Below, piece by piece: positions 33,632 to 44,115 of a DNA stretch of 64,000 bases. Made by a program: the position numbers and the translations under genes. The notes beneath the pieces were generated by a model. That model made no database searches and had not been told where the DNA came from. It saw only the letters and a list, made by a program, of their open reading frames with translations. This stretch comes from Pseudodesulfovibrio sp. S3 (GTDB taxonomy: Bacteria; Desulfobacterota; Desulfovibrionia; Desulfovibrionales; Desulfovibrionaceae), in contig NZ_QTZO01000007.1 of NCBI RefSeq assembly GCF_004025585.1, forward strand, positions 1 through 64,000, in the 5' to 3' direction. Position 1 is the first letter of the stretch. Each line of letters opens with the position of its first letter.

Positions 33632-34870
33632 TTAGGCGATGTCCGTAAACCATTTCTTCATGCGCGAAACGATGCGGTCAAAGCCTGAGTCGTCTCGGAT
33701 CTTGAAGGGCCGGACCCTGTTGTGCAGGCCTTCCTCATCTGCTCCGTGGAGCAGCAGGCCTACTGCGGTTGCGTATTGAGGGCTTTTCACTTCAGCGGCC
33801 AGGCCGCCGATGCCTTCGGACGGAATACCGATGCGCACGGGCAGGTCGAATATCTGTTCGGCCAGTTCCTGCATGCCGTCGATCAGCACTGTGCCGCCGG
33901 TCAGGACCACGCCAGCGGCGATCAGGTTCTTGAAGCCGGATTTGATCAGCTCCTGGTCCACCAGGGCGAGGATTTCCTCGCAACGCGGTTCGCAGATTTC
34001 GGCCAGCACGCGTTTGCTCATCTTGCGGGATTCGCGGCCGCCCACGCTGGGCACTTCGATGATTTCCTCGTTCGTGACCAGATCAGCCATGGCGCAGCCA
34101 TAGTCCATCTTGATCTTTTCCGCGGACATCATGGGGGTGCGCAGCCCGTAGGCGATGTCGTTGGTCAGGTTGTGACCGCCGAGCGCCAACACGCTGGTGT
34201 GCTTGATGGAGTCCTTGGAAAAGACCGCGATATCCGTGGTGCCGCCGCCGATGTCCACCAGGGCCACGCCGATCTCGCGTTCCTCGGCCGAGAGCACGGC
34301 CTTGCTGGAGGCCAGCGATTCCAGGACGATGTTGGACACGTCGAGGCCGGAACGGTTGCAGGAGCGGATGATGTTCTGGGCCGAGGTTACCGCGCCGGTA
34401 ACGATATGGACCTTCACCTCCAGGCGCACTCCGGCCATGCCCAGGGGGTCGGCTATGCCGCGTTGGTCGTCCACTATGAATTCCTGTGGCAGTGTATGCA
34501 GCACTTCGCGATCCATGGGGATGGCGATGGCCTTGGCTGCTTCGATGACCCGGTCCACATCGCGCTGGGTGACTTCGCCGCCCTTGACCGCGATCACGCC
34601 ATGGGAGTTGAAGCCCTGGATGTGACTGCCCGCGATGCCCGCGTACACGGTGCGGATGTCACAGCCCGCCATTAACTCGGCGTCCTCCAGTGATTTCTTG
34701 ATGCACTGGACGGTTTTTTCGATGTTGACGACCACCCCGCGCCGAAGCCCGGTGCTGGGGGCCGTACCAATACCGATGATGTCGACTCCGGTCTCGGAGG
34801 CCTCGCCCACCACGGTGCATATTTTGGTGGTTCCTACGTCGAGGCCCACTATGAGATCGTTTTTAGCCAT
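33632..34870 (-). CDS. ftsA: Cell division protein FtsA
   Basis: A 412-residue actin-fold protein that tethers FtsZ to the membrane. It has LIVGLDVGTTKICTVVGE, VALVDIGGGTTDIAVF and GVVLTGGTVLIDGM nucleotide motifs and ends in RMKKWFTDIA, a short amphipathic membrane-anchoring helix. Confidence 0.97.
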   Translation of the reverse strand: MAKNDLIVGLDVGTTKICTVVGEASETGVDIIGIGTAPSTGLRRGVVVNIEKTVQCIKKSLEDAELMAGCDIRTVYAGIAGSHIQGFNSHGVIAVKGGEVTQRDVDRVIEAAKAIAIPMDREVLHTLPQEFIVDDQRGIADPLGMAGVRLEVKVHIVTGAVTSAQNIIRSCNRSGLDVSNIVLESLASSKAVLSAEEREIGVALVDIGGGTTDIAVFSKDSIKHTSVLALGGHNLTNDIAYGLRTPMMSAEKIKMDYGCAMADLVTNEEIIEVPSVGGRESRKMSKRVLAEICEPRCEEILALVDQELIKSGFKNLIAAGVVLTGGTVLIDGMQELAEQIFDLPVRIGIPSEGIGGLAAEVKSPQYATAVGLLLHGADEEGLHNRVRPFKIRDDSGFDRIVSRMKKWFTDIA

Positions 34871-34912
34871 GATTACTCCTCTGTTGTTCCCTGTAGTAAT
34901 ATCTTTTGGCGA

Positions 34913-35806
34913 TCAGCTCTTTGCCGGAGCCGGACGCTTTTGTATCCATATCTTGTCGCCGCTGGCCGCGATGATGGCGGCATCCTTGAATTCGTTTCTG
35001 CGCAGAAGGTCTCTCCAGACCACCTTGAGCCGCTCGAGCTGGACTTCCCATCGGTCCATGGAGAGCTTGACGGTCAAACCCTGGCCGCCTGCGTGGCTGT
35101 CCAGGTAGATTTCCAGCTCGTGGGCGCTGGTCAGCTTGATCCAGGCGGTCTGGGCCTGGGTGAAGGGCGTCTGGTGGTCGGCCATCTTTCGGAGGATGCC
35201 GTTCAGGACCTCGGGGCCGTCGTCCAGGCTCTCGGCCACACTCAGGACAGGCAGTGAAGCCATTTCGCCGGGGTGCATGGGCGCGATCACCTTGCCGTGG
35301 GCATCGGCGAAGTACAGGCCGTCCCCCTGGCGAATCCAGAAGGCCGGGACTTTCTCCTTCACGTCGATGTGCAGTCGGTCGGGGATTTCCCTGCGCACGA
35401 TCACGGATTCGATCCAGGGATTGGCGGAGAGGCGGTTCTCCACCTCGCCCACGTTCATGCTCAGGCAGTTCAGTCCGAGCGCCACGTCAGCGCAGTTCAG
35501 GATGTCACCGTTGGTCAGCCGGTCGGTTCCGGTGACGTTGATCTCCTTGAGCTCGAAATACGGATGTGTCGTGATGTAGCGGTAGCCGAAGAGCAGCCCC
35601 ACGCCGAGCACGGAGATCAGTGACAGGACCAGCATGGTCATGACGAGTCGCATGAAGAACTGGCCGACATTGACCAGCTTGCCGACGGAGACACTCCGGC
35701 TTTGCAGGGTCCTGGCAGGGGCCTTGCGTTTGTGCGAGTTACCGCGTGCGGTGCGCTTGCCGCCGAGATTCAGACGACTTTGTTTACCCATGGTCAGGGT
35801 GCTCAT
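34913..35806 (-). CDS. ftsQ: Cell division protein FtsQ (POTRA domain)
   Basis: A 297-residue single-pass protein. A basic cytoplasmic N-terminus is followed by a membrane segment (FFMRLVMTMLVLSLISVLG, about residues 50-74) and a POTRA domain beginning YFELKEINVTGTDRLTNGDI. It is a scaffold of the divisome. The start overlaps the murB stop (ATGA). An in-frame ATG 15 bases later would also work. Confidence 0.92.
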   Translation of the reverse strand: MSTLTMGKQSRLNLGGKRTARGNSHKRKAPARTLQSRSVSVGKLVNVGQFFMRLVMTMLVLSLISVLGVGLLFGYRYITTHPYFELKEINVTGTDRLTNGDILNCADVALGLNCLSMNVGEVENRLSANPWIESVIVRREIPDRLHIDVKEKVPAFWIRQGDGLYFADAHGKVIAPMHPGEMASLPVLSVAESLDDGPEVLNGILRKMADHQTPFTQAQTAWIKLTSAHELEIYLDSHAGGQGLTVKLSMDRWEVQLERLKVVWRDLLRRNEFKDAAIIAASGDKIWIQKRPAPAKS

Positions 35807-36684
35807 AATATGATGACCTCCATTTCGAGGTTTATGCCGAATTGTTCTTTGACCCGTGTCTGCCCCATCTCGATCAATTCCAGAGCGTCGGCGCTGATGC
35901 CGTTGTTCCAGTTGACCAGGAAGTTTGCATGGATACTGGAGAAAGCCATACCGCCAAGGCGCACGCCTTTCATCCCGGCTTTGTCGAGCAGCATTCCCGC
36001 ACTGGTGTTCTCGGGGTTTTTGAATACGCAGCCCGCACTTCTGGCCGTCACCGGCTGGGTGGCCTTCTTTTTCTCGTAGACGTCCTGCATGGCGGAGCGG
36101 ACGAGCTTGGGGTCGGATTCACCCAGAGCCAATTCCACCTGCCAGACCAGGCATTTTCCCGTGGACTGGGGGATGGAGAAGTGGCGGTAGCCAAAAGAGC
36201 ACTCGGACCGTTCCAGCCAGACCAGTCCCTGTCCGGGTGTCCATACGCGGATGCGGGAAATCAGGTCGCCGAATTCGGTGCCGTAGGAACCGGCGTTCAT
36301 GGCCACGGCTCCGCCCACGGAGCCGGGGATGCCGGTCAGCCCTTCCAGGCCGCTCAATCCGGCCATCTGAGCCCATCCGAGCAGGCCGGGAAGACGCTGG
36401 CCTGCGCCGCAGCGGGTGATGAGTTTACCATCCCTCTTTTCCACGCGCTCGGGACCCGACTGAGGTTCCACACGGATCAAGGCCAGGTCGAGGTGGCCGT
36501 CGTTCGCGAGCAGATTGCTTCCTTCGCCGATGACAAAGGGGCGCAGGGACTCCTTGAGGAGGAACTCGGAAAGATCGTCGAGGTCCCGTCTGTCGCGCAC
36601 GACCACCTCCACGGCGGCAGTGCCGCCCAGGCGCAGGGTGGTACGCTCCGCGAGCGAGGGGTTGACGATCAGTTCAAGGGGCAT
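35803..36684 (-). CDS. murB: UDP-N-acetylenolpyruvoylglucosamine reductase
   Basis: A 293-residue FAD enzyme that reduces UDP-GlcNAc-enolpyruvate to UDP-MurNAc. FAD motifs are VIGEGSNLLAND and GIPGSVGGAVAMNAGSYG. The catalytic segment reads RSAGCVFKNP, with a Cys (residue 219) where E. coli-type enzymes have a Ser as proton donor. The compact length fits the type II group. The long frame upstream of 36684 overlaps murC and is not coding. Confidence 0.95.
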   Translation of the reverse strand: MPLELIVNPSLAERTTLRLGGTAAVEVVVRDRRDLDDLSEFLLKESLRPFVIGEGSNLLANDGHLDLALIRVEPQSGPERVEKRDGKLITRCGAGQRLPGLLGWAQMAGLSGLEGLTGIPGSVGGAVAMNAGSYGTEFGDLISRIRVWTPGQGLVWLERSECSFGYRHFSIPQSTGKCLVWQVELALGESDPKLVRSAMQDVYEKKKATQPVTARSAGCVFKNPENTSAGMLLDKAGMKGVRLGGMAFSSIHANFLVNWNNGISADALELIEMGQTRVKEQFGINLEMEVIIL

Positions 36685-36692
36685 GACTTCTC

Positions 36693-38144
36693 CTATTCTC
36701 CGTTTTCGCTGTTGTCGGTTTCCGGCTCCTCCGGTTGGTCGAGCCAGTGTTCGCCCACGTGCCAGATGGAACCGGCCCCCTGTGTCATGAACAGGTCGCC
36801 CGGTTTCAAAATATCCTTGAGCCGTTTTTCCATGGCTTCGAAATCCGGGAAGAACTGCACCTTTGTATCCGAGACCTGTTTGATCCCCTGTGCCAGGGAA
36901 AGGCCTGAAACACCCGGTATCGGTGATTCCGACGCGGGATATATCTCCGTGAGCAGGAGCAGGTCCGCTTCGGTGAAGGCTTTGCAGAAATCGCCGAACA
37001 GGGCCTGGGTCCGGGAGAAACGATGGGGCTGGAAAGCCACCACCAGCCGCCGGTCCGGGAAACATTCCTTGGCAGTCTTGAGGTTGGCGACGATTTCCGC
37101 AGGATGGTGACCGTAGTCGTCGACCACGATAACGCCGTGCCGTTCGCCCTTGCGTTCGAATCGCCGACCCACGCCGCCGAAGTTGGCCAGCCCGCCGATG
37201 ATGTCCTTCTTTTCCAGTCCCGCCTCCAGGGCCACGCCGATGCAGGCCAGGGCGTTGAGCACGTTGTGCGTGCCGGGCTGGGCCACGGTCACTTCGCCCC
37301 ATTCCTCGCCCTCGTAATGGACCTTGAACAGGGAGCGCAGGTGGGAGCTGACGATCTCGCCGCGAAGTTTGTTGTGCTTGCCCAGTCCATAGGTCAGGTA
37401 GGGCCGCTTGATCAACGGGAGGAGTCGCTGTACGCCGTCGTCGTCGCCGCAGACCACGTTCATGCCGTAGAAGGGCGTGGAGTTCATGAACCGGATGAAG
37501 GAAAGGTCTATGGCGTCCTGGTTGTCGTAGAAATCCATGTGGTCCAGGTCCACGTTGGTGACCACGGTGATGATGGGGGCCAGACGCAGGAAGGAGCCGT
37601 CGGACTCGTCGGCCTCGGCAATGAGATAGTCGCCTTCGCCCAGCCGCGCATTGGCCCCGTAGGTGTTGAGCTTGCCGCCGATGATGACGGTGGGGTCCAG
37701 GCCCGCTTCGGTGAAGACCGTGGCCAGCAGGGAGGTGGTGGTCGTCTTGCCGTGGGTTCCGGCCACGGCGATGCCCGTGCGCAACCGCATGAGTTCGGCC
37801 AGCATCTCGGCGCGGGGAATGATGGGGATGCCGCGTTCGCGCGCTTCCACCAGCTCCGGGTTCTTGTCCGGGATGGCCGTGGACTTGATGAGCACGTCCG
37901 CATTGCCGACGTTGTCCGCGCCGTGGCCGATGAAGACGTTGGCTCCGAGCTTTTCCAGCCGTCGGACTGCTGCCGATGCGGACAGGTCCGACCCGGTGAC
38001 GTTGAAGCCCATGTTGATGAGCACCTCGGCAATGCCGTTCATGCCCGAGCCGCCGATGCCGACCATATGGATGTTGTTCACCCGTGCCCGCATGGCCGGG
38101 CAGGCCTCGCCGCCAACTGTGAGATACGGTCCCTGTGCTGCCAT
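36693..38144 (-). CDS. murC: UDP-N-acetylmuramate-L-alanine ligase
   Basis: A 483-residue Mur ligase adding L-Ala to UDP-MurNAc. It has a Rossmann start ([20 protein letters not shown]), the ATP loop [13 protein letters not shown] and a C-terminal domain with [15 protein letters not shown]. The start at 38144 has AGGAG 7 bases upstream; an internal ATG at 38093 is nearer the usual N-terminus. Confidence 0.96.
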   Translation of the reverse strand: MAAQGPYLTVGGEACPAMRARVNNIHMVGIGGSGMNGIAEVLINMGFNVTGSDLSASAAVRRLEKLGANVFIGHGADNVGNADVLIKSTAIPDKNPELVEARERGIPIIPRAEMLAELMRLRTGIAVAGTHGKTTTTSLLATVFTEAGLDPTVIIGGKLNTYGANARLGEGDYLIAEADESDGSFLRLAPIITVVTNVDLDHMDFYDNQDAIDLSFIRFMNSTPFYGMNVVCGDDDGVQRLLPLIKRPYLTYGLGKHNKLRGEIVSSHLRSLFKVHYEGEEWGEVTVAQPGTHNVLNALACIGVALEAGLEKKDIIGGLANFGGVGRRFERKGERHGVIVVDDYGHHPAEIVANLKTAKECFPDRRLVVAFQPHRFSRTQALFGDFCKAFTEADLLLLTEIYPASESPIPGVSGLSLAQGIKQVSDTKVQFFPDFEAMEKRLKDILKPGDLFMTQGAGSIWHVGEHWLDQPEEPETDNSENGE

Positions 38145-38154
38145 AACTATACTC

Positions 38155-39234
38155 CTACGCGGTCAGGGCTTCCAGCCCTGCCACTATATCCGCGGCCGCG
38201 TGTTCCTTGGCCAGACCGCGTGCCGCCGCTTCCATTTCGGTCAACTGTTCGCGGTCGGCGAGCAGTTCAAGGACGGTCCCGGCCAGCTTTTCCCCGGTCA
38301 ACGTCGACTGGGGCAGGAGCCGGGCCGCGCCGGCGTCCGACATGGCTTTGGCATTCATTGTCTGATGATCGTGGGTGGCCTGGGGGAAGGGCACGAAGAT
38401 GGCCGGAACCCCTGCCGCCGCGATTTCGAAGACCGTGCTTGCACCGGCCCGGCAGACCGTCAGGTCGCAGGCCGCATATTCGGTCCCCATGTCCTCGATG
38501 AATTCCCGGACCTGCGCCGGGTCCGCGCCTGCGGCCTGGTAGGCCGCACGCACGCGGGAAAAATCAATCCTGCCCGCCTGGTGGACCAGTGTCACTCCGG
38601 CCTCCATGAACCTGGGCAGGGCTTCAATGACGGCATCGTTGATGGGCTTGGCACCCTGGCCGCCGCCGAAGATCAGCACCCGTTTGCCCTGAATCCGGCT
38701 CCGCCGCCTGATGCCCGATTTGAATATTTCGGTCCGCACCGGATTGCCGGTCAGGTAGGTCTTGTTTGCTGGGAACACTTTGAGCGTGTCCGGGAAACTC
38801 AGAAAGACGCGTTTGACCAGTTTGCCGAGTACCTTGTTTGCCACGCCCGGTATCGAGTTCTGCTCATGAACCGCCGTGGGGATGCTAAGCATTTTTGCGG
38901 CCAGCACCGGGCAGAAGCTCGCGTATCCGCCGAATCCGATGACCGCATCCGGGCGGAAACGCCAGGCCTGGAACAGGGCTTTGGGGATACCGGCACCGAG
39001 CCAGCCCAGCCCGGACAGGATGCCGGTGACGCCGCGTCCCATGATGCCGCTGGCCGGGAGTTCCAAAAAATCGAGACCGTGCCTGCGGGCAAGATTTCCT
39101 TCCGGTCCGGGGCCGCCCATGAACAGTATCCGGATGCCCTTGTTGCGCAGGGTGAGGGCCGAGGCCACGGACAGGGCCGGGAAGATGTGGCCGCAGGTGC
39201 CGCCGGTGGTCAGGATGACGCGGTTCAGGCTCAT
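38155..39234 (-). CDS. murG: UDP-GlcNAc:lipid I glycosyltransferase MurG
   Basis: A 359-residue membrane-associated glycosyltransferase forming lipid II. The N-terminal glycine loop reads [11 protein letters not shown], a Cys variation on the usual GGTGGH. The C-terminal UDP-GlcNAc site includes [24 protein letters not shown]. The ATG overlaps the ftsW stop (39231). Confidence 0.96.
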   Translation of the reverse strand: MSLNRVILTTGGTCGHIFPALSVASALTLRNKGIRILFMGGPGPEGNLARRHGLDFLELPASGIMGRGVTGILSGLGWLGAGIPKALFQAWRFRPDAVIGFGGYASFCPVLAAKMLSIPTAVHEQNSIPGVANKVLGKLVKRVFLSFPDTLKVFPANKTYLTGNPVRTEIFKSGIRRRSRIQGKRVLIFGGGQGAKPINDAVIEALPRFMEAGVTLVHQAGRIDFSRVRAAYQAAGADPAQVREFIEDMGTEYAACDLTVCRAGASTVFEIAAAGVPAIFVPFPQATHDHQTMNAKAMSDAGAARLLPQSTLTGEKLAGTVLELLADREQLTEMEAAARGLAKEHAAADIVAGLEALTA

Positions 39235-40355
39235 GTTTTCACCCTCCGGGAGAGGTTGAGCAGGATGCCCGCACAGATGAAGGACACGGTCAGGCTCGAC
39301 CCGCCGTAGCTGATGAACGGCATGGCCACGCCCTTGGGCGGTACCGTGCCCAGGACCACGGCCAGGTTCAGAATGATGCCCAGCGCCAGGATGCAGGTCA
39401 CGCCAAACGCCGTGAAGCGGTCCTGGAGGTCTTCCAGCTTGAGGGCGATGTTGAAGGACCGGAACAGGAAGAAGCTGATGCCCAGGAAGAACAGGGACAT
39501 GCCTACGAAGCCCAGCTCCTCTCCCACCACGGCCATGATGAAGTCGTTGTGCGCCTCGGGCAGGAAAAAGAGTTTGCGCTGGCCTGCGCCGATGCCGGAC
39601 CCGAAGATCTTGCCGGACCCGAAGGCGTACAGGGACTGGACCAGTTGGTAGCCTTCGTTTTGGGCGGAGGCGAACGGGTCCAGGAAGGCGGTCCACCGCT
39701 TGAAGCGGTAGGGCGACGACGAGATGAGCAGCCAGCCTGCGCCGCTCGCGAAGATGAGTGACAGGAACAGGTAGCTGAACCGGGTGCCGCCCACAAGGCA
39801 CATCAGGAAGAGCAGGCCGGACAGGACCACGGCCCCGCCGAAATCGGGTTGCAGCAGGAGCAGGCCGCACAAAAGACCGGTCACAAAGAACGGGGGAAGG
39901 AAGCCCACCGAGAAGGTTCGGACCATTGCCTGCTTGTGGGCGAAGAAATAGGCCAGGTAGAAGACCAACGCCACCTTGGCGTACTCCAGCGGCTGGACAT
40001 TGACCGGCCCGACCTTGATCCAGCGGTGGGCGCCGTTGACCGTGGCCCCCAAAGGGGAAGAACACAAGGCAAGGAGCACCACGGCCAGTCCCACCCAGAC
40101 GTAGGTCAGGGAATAGAGCAGCCGTCTGGGCACCTGCATGCACAGGAACATGGCCACAAGCCCCACGCCGGTGAATGCGAGCTGCCGTTTGAAGAAGTAG
40201 TATTTGTCGGCATAGATCCGCTCGGCCATGATGCCCGAGGAGGACAGGACCATGATCAGGCCGAAACCGGCGAGCAGCAGGGTGGCGGTCAGCAGCCAGG
40301 GATCGATGCGGCCTGCTGCGTTGGCGGATTGGGAGGATTTGAGACTAGTCATCAA
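39231..40355 (-). CDS. ftsW: Lipid II polymerase FtsW
   Basis: A 374-residue SEDS-family protein with about ten membrane segments. Conserved parts are GAHRWIKVGPVNVQPLEYAK, QPDFGGAVV and PPKGVAMPFISYGGSS. It polymerises septal peptidoglycan together with FtsI. The start overlaps the murD stop by 11 bases. Confidence 0.96.
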   Translation of the reverse strand: MMTSLKSSQSANAAGRIDPWLLTATLLLAGFGLIMVLSSSGIMAERIYADKYYFFKRQLAFTGVGLVAMFLCMQVPRRLLYSLTYVWVGLAVVLLALCSSPLGATVNGAHRWIKVGPVNVQPLEYAKVALVFYLAYFFAHKQAMVRTFSVGFLPPFFVTGLLCGLLLLQPDFGGAVVLSGLLFLMCLVGGTRFSYLFLSLIFASGAGWLLISSSPYRFKRWTAFLDPFASAQNEGYQLVQSLYAFGSGKIFGSGIGAGQRKLFFLPEAHNDFIMAVVGEELGFVGMSLFFLGISFFLFRSFNIALKLEDLQDRFTAFGVTCILALGIILNLAVVLGTVPPKGVAMPFISYGGSSLTVSFICAGILLNLSRRVKT

Positions 40356-41649
40356 GTCCCTCCACCACGCGCTTGAAGTCGCCGCCGCGTTCGGCCATGC
40401 CGTTGTACTGGTCGAAACTGGCCGTGGCCGGGGAGAGCAGGATCACGTCACCGGAAACGGCTTCTGCGGTCTGCCGTTTCAAGGCCGCTTCCAGGGTCTC
40501 GTCCCAGGTCACGGGGAAAAGGTCTTTCAGGCCCGGTTCCAGCTCCTCGCGTGCGCCGCCGAACAGCCCCACGCTGACGACGGAACCCTTGATGTCCCTT
40601 GCGAACTGCGCCACGTCGCCGCCCTTCCAGACGCCGCCCATGAGGATGCGTACGGGACGGTCAAAGGAACGGACCGCGGCCAGAGCGGCGTCCAGGGTGG
40701 TGGCCTTGGAATCGTTCACGTAGAGCACGCCCTTTTTCTCGGCCACAGGTTCGATGCGGTGGGCCAGGGGTTTAAAATTGCGGATGGTCTCGGCGGCCTG
40801 CGCCTCGGTTATGCCGAACCGCTTCACGGCCTGCCATGCGGCCTCCACATTGGAGCGGTTGTGCTCGCCGGGAAGGTGCGGGGCCTCGAAACGGTCGGTG
40901 GGGCCGAACCACTGCACATGGGCATTGGTGAAGGAGCGTCCTTCCAGCAATGGGCGCATGGACTCGTGCAGGAGTGCGGTATCCTCGCCGGTCATGCGAT
41001 GGAACATGGCCAGCTTGGCGTCCAGATATTCGTCCATGTTTTCATGGTAATCTAGATGGTTGGCGGAAAAATTCAGGAAAAGGCCAACGTGCGGTTTGAA
41101 CAGACGGGAGTTCTGGAGTTGGAAACTGGAGACTTCGAGCACAATGATCTCGGCAGGTTCCATGTCCAGCAGGTATTCGCACAGGGGGACGCCGATATTG
41201 CCGCCCGTGAAGACGCGCCGACCCGCCTGCTCGAAGATCTGGGAGATGAGCGTGGTGGTCGTGGTCTTGCCGTTGGAGCCGGTCACGGCCAGCACCGGGG
41301 CCTCGATGAACCAGGAGGCAAACTCCAGTTCGGCCACGATGTTCCGGGACGGGATGCCTTCCAGCACCGGAGCGAGCTTCTTTACGGCAACGCCCGGAGA
41401 CAGGACAATGATGTCCGCATCCGTGAAATGTTCCTTCTTGTGAGGACCGGTGATCAGTTCGGCCTTGCCCTTGAGCGCCCCAAGCACTGCTTCGGTGACC
41501 TGTTCGTTGCGGTCCACAATGCGCACTCGTGCGCCGAGCACGTCGAGCAGCCTGGCCGCGGCCAGGCCGGACTTGCCGGTACCCACCACCACGGACTGTT
41601 TGCCCGAGAGGATGGATTCATTGATGAAGTTGCGGACGATGCGATTCAC
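40345..41649 (-). CDS. murD: UDP-N-acetylmuramoyl-L-alanine-D-glutamate ligase
   Basis: A 434-residue Mur ligase adding D-Glu. It has VVGTGKSGLAAARLL at the start, the ATP loop VTGSNGKTTTTTLI, the Asn/His segment NFSANHLDYH and YVNDSKATTLDA. It is directly after mraY, separated by 4 bases. Confidence 0.96.
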   Translation of the reverse strand: MNRIVRNFINESILSGKQSVVVGTGKSGLAAARLLDVLGARVRIVDRNEQVTEAVLGALKGKAELITGPHKKEHFTDADIIVLSPGVAVKKLAPVLEGIPSRNIVAELEFASWFIEAPVLAVTGSNGKTTTTTLISQIFEQAGRRVFTGGNIGVPLCEYLLDMEPAEIIVLEVSSFQLQNSRLFKPHVGLFLNFSANHLDYHENMDEYLDAKLAMFHRMTGEDTALLHESMRPLLEGRSFTNAHVQWFGPTDRFEAPHLPGEHNRSNVEAAWQAVKRFGITEAQAAETIRNFKPLAHRIEPVAEKKGVLYVNDSKATTLDAALAAVRSFDRPVRILMGGVWKGGDVAQFARDIKGSVVSVGLFGGAREELEPGLKDLFPVTWDETLEAALKRQTAEAVSGDVILLSPATASFDQYNGMAERGGDFKRVVEGLDD

Positions 41650-41653
41650 GGTC

Positions 41654-42730
41654 TTACCTCAGTTTCAGCGTGGACAGGGCCATCAGGGCCATGAGTATGG
41701 AGAGAATCCAGAAACGGACGATGATCTTGGATTCCGGGATGCCTTTGAGTTCGAAGTGGTGATGCAGCGGGGCCATCTTGAAGATGCGTTTGCCCCCGGT
41801 CAGCTTGAAATAGCCTACCTGGAGGATGACCGAGAGGGTTTCGAACACGAACACGCCGCCCACTATGGCCAGCAGCAGTTCCTGTTTTGCCAGCACGGCC
41901 ACGAACCCGAGGGCGCCGCCAAGTCCCAGTGAGCCGACATCGCCCATGAAGACCTGGGCCGGGTGTGCGTTGAACCAGAGGAATCCGAGGCCTGCGCCGA
42001 CCATGGCCCCGCAGAAAACCGACACCTCGCCGATGCCCTGGATGTTTTGCACCTGGAGATATTCGGCCATGGTGGCGTGGCCCGACACGTAGACGAAGAT
42101 GGCGAAGGTGGCCATGGCCACCACCATGGGACCGATGGCCAGGCCGTCCAGCCCGTCGGTCAGGTTGACCGCGTTGCTGGCTCCTACCATGACCACCATG
42201 GCAAAGGGCAGATAGAACCAGCCGAGGTCCGGGTTGAAATTCTTGAAGAACGGCACGGACAACTGGGTGGAATAGGCCGGTTCGTTGATGAGCAGGGCTA
42301 TGGCCGCCGTTGCGACAAAGCATTGCAGGGAGAATTTGGCCTTGGCGGACAGTCCCTCGTTCTGGCGTTTGACGACCTTGATGTAATCGTCGGCAAAGCC
42401 GATGGCACTGAATCCGGTGAACACGAGCAGGGTCAGCCAGACGTAAATGTTGGTCAGGTCTGCCCAGAGCAGGGTCGAGATGCCCACGGAGAAGAGGATC
42501 ATGATGCCGCCCATGGTGGGCGTGCCCTGCTTGGCCTGATGCTGGGGACCGTCCTCGCGGATGTATTGGCCGCATTTGATGCGGGTCAGCCAGCGGATCA
42601 TGGCCGGTCCGAACACGATGGACAGGATGAGCGCGGTCAGGAGCGCCCACACCGAGCGGAAGGTGATGTACCGGAAGACATTGAGGATGCCAACGTCCGT
42701 GCTGAACGGTACGAGCAGATTGTAAATCAA
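41654..42730 (-). CDS. mraY: Phospho-MurNAc-pentapeptide transferase (lipid I synthase)
   Basis: A 358-residue integral membrane enzyme with about ten segments. It has [21 protein letters not shown] and [15 protein letters not shown], the conserved Asp-containing catalytic loops. The start is a TTG at 42730, chosen because GGAGG lies 6 bases upstream and it yields the family N-terminus IYNLLVPFS. This TTG overlaps the murF stop codon (TTGA), so the two are translationally coupled. A longer ATG-start frame would run into murF. Confidence 0.95.
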   Translation of the reverse strand: MIYNLLVPFSTDVGILNVFRYITFRSVWALLTALILSIVFGPAMIRWLTRIKCGQYIREDGPQHQAKQGTPTMGGIMILFSVGISTLLWADLTNIYVWLTLLVFTGFSAIGFADDYIKVVKRQNEGLSAKAKFSLQCFVATAAIALLINEPAYSTQLSVPFFKNFNPDLGWFYLPFAMVVMVGASNAVNLTDGLDGLAIGPMVVAMATFAIFVYVSGHATMAEYLQVQNIQGIGEVSVFCGAMVGAGLGFLWFNAHPAQVFMGDVGSLGLGGALGFVAVLAKQELLLAIVGGVFVFETLSVILQVGYFKLTGGKRIFKMAPLHHHFELKGIPESKIIVRFWILSILMALMALSTLKLR

Positions 42731-44115
42731 TTGGTGCCTCCTTGTGCTTCCGCGTTCAGTTCCCGGCACAGGCCGTTTGCCAGGGTCTCCATTTTCAGCG
42801 AGCGCGAGCCCTTGACCAGGACCACGGCCCGGTCAATGCCCAGGCCGCGCCATGCATCAAGAAATTCTTCAAGGTTCCCGGTCTGGTGAATCGGTCCGCC
42901 ATAGCCACGGGCCACGGCGTCGAGAAATTCGCCCTTGTAGAAGATCGCGGCAGGCGCGGTTTCACGGATGACCCGACCGAGGGCTTCGTGGTGCAGGGTT
43001 GCTTCGTTTCCAAGCTCGCGCATGTCGCCGAGGACCAGGATCAGGGGGCGTCCGTCGGCCAGGTTCGCCGCCGTGCGGATGGACCGGGCCATGGACAGGG
43101 GGTTGGCGTTGTATGTGTCGTCGATAACCATGACTTCGCCGCCGACCTTGCAGCAGAAACGCTGTGCGTCGGCAGCCATGGTCTGTACGCCCGAGATGAC
43201 CTCTTCCCGCGTCAGGCCTAGCTGATGGGCAACGGCGGCCACGCAGGCAAGGTTCTCGGCGTAGTGGTCGCCGCAGAACGGGGCGGTCAGTTCGCCGTCG
43301 CCTTCGGGGGTACGGAGCCGGAAGCGTCCCCACCCGCCGTCGGATGCTCCGAGGAACGAGGCGGCATAGGCGGCCTCGGAATCGGGCTTGCCGGAAAAGG
43401 CCACGGGCGCATCCACGATCTCGCGGGCCGCGTTCCAGAGCAGCGGGTAATCACTGGAGACGATGGCCGTACCGCTCTGGCGGAGGTATTTGAGCAGGGT
43501 TGTTTTGGCCTGGGCCACACCGGCTTCGTTGCCCAGCCCTTCGAGGTGGCCGGGGCCGACGTTGGTGATGACCGCCAGGTCCGGGCTGGCCACCGGGGCG
43601 AGCTCTTCCATGTCGCCGTGCCTGGAGATGCCCAGTTCCATGATCCAGAGCTCCTGGGCCGCCGTGGCCTTGAGCATGGACAGGGGCAGGCCTATCTGAT
43701 TGTTGAAATTGCGGTAGTTCTTGGCCGTGTCGAATCTTTGCGAGGCCACGGCATGGAGCATCTCCTTGACCGTGGTCTTGCCCGCAGTGCCGGTGACAGC
43801 CACCAGCTTGGCGCCGCACATGTCGCGCCAGCAGGCGGCCAGGCGTCCCAGGGCGCCCACGGTGTCGCGAACCATGATTACCGGGGCGTGGGCATCGGGG
43901 ATCATGCGTGAGGCAATGACGGCTGCCGCGCCGTTTTTGACAGCCTGGCCCACGAATTCGTGGCCGTCGTACTGCTCGCCTGCAATGCAGAAGAACAGAT
44001 CGCCCGGCTCCACGGTACGGGAGTCGGTCTTCACCTCTTTCAAGGTGATGTCCTGCCAGCCTTCTTCGGCCATGCCGCCTAGGCAGCGTGCTGTGTCAGC
44101 CAGGGTCAGGTTCAC
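42727..44115 (-). CDS. murF: UDP-MurNAc-tripeptide-D-alanyl-D-alanine ligase
   Basis: A 462-residue Mur ligase that adds D-Ala-D-Ala. It has the ATP loop [14 protein letters not shown], an N-terminal domain with [18 protein letters not shown] and [11 protein letters not shown]. The ATG overlaps the murE stop. Confidence 0.96.
   Translation of the reverse strand: MNLTLADTARCLGGMAEEGWQDITLKEVKTDSRTVEPGDLFFCIAGEQYDGHEFVGQAVKNGAAAVIASRMIPDAHAPVIMVRDTVGALGRLAACWRDMCGAKLVAVTGTAGKTTVKEMLHAVASQRFDTAKNYRNFNNQIGLPLSMLKATAAQELWIMELGISRHGDMEELAPVASPDLAVITNVGPGHLEGLGNEAGVAQAKTTLLKYLRQSGTAIVSSDYPLLWNAAREIVDAPVAFSGKPDSEAAYAASFLGASDGGWGRFRLRTPEGDGELTAPFCGDHYAENLACVAAVAHQLGLTREEVISGVQTMAADAQRFCCKVGGEVMVIDDTYNANPLSMARSIRTAANLADGRPLILVLGDMRELGNEATLHHEALGRVIRETAPAAIFYKGEFLDAVARGYGGPIHQTGNLEEFLDAWRGLGIDRAVVLVKGSRSLKMETLANGLCRELNAEAQGGTN

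Noticed and set aside
35803-37302. 499-codon murB fusion frame
   Set aside because: The first 200 codons lie antisense-frame over murC and do not resemble protein; the murB start at 36684 is well supported.
38155-40143. 662-codon murG fusion frame
   Set aside because: The upstream 300 codons are in a shadow frame of ftsW; the start at 39234 gives a normal MurG.
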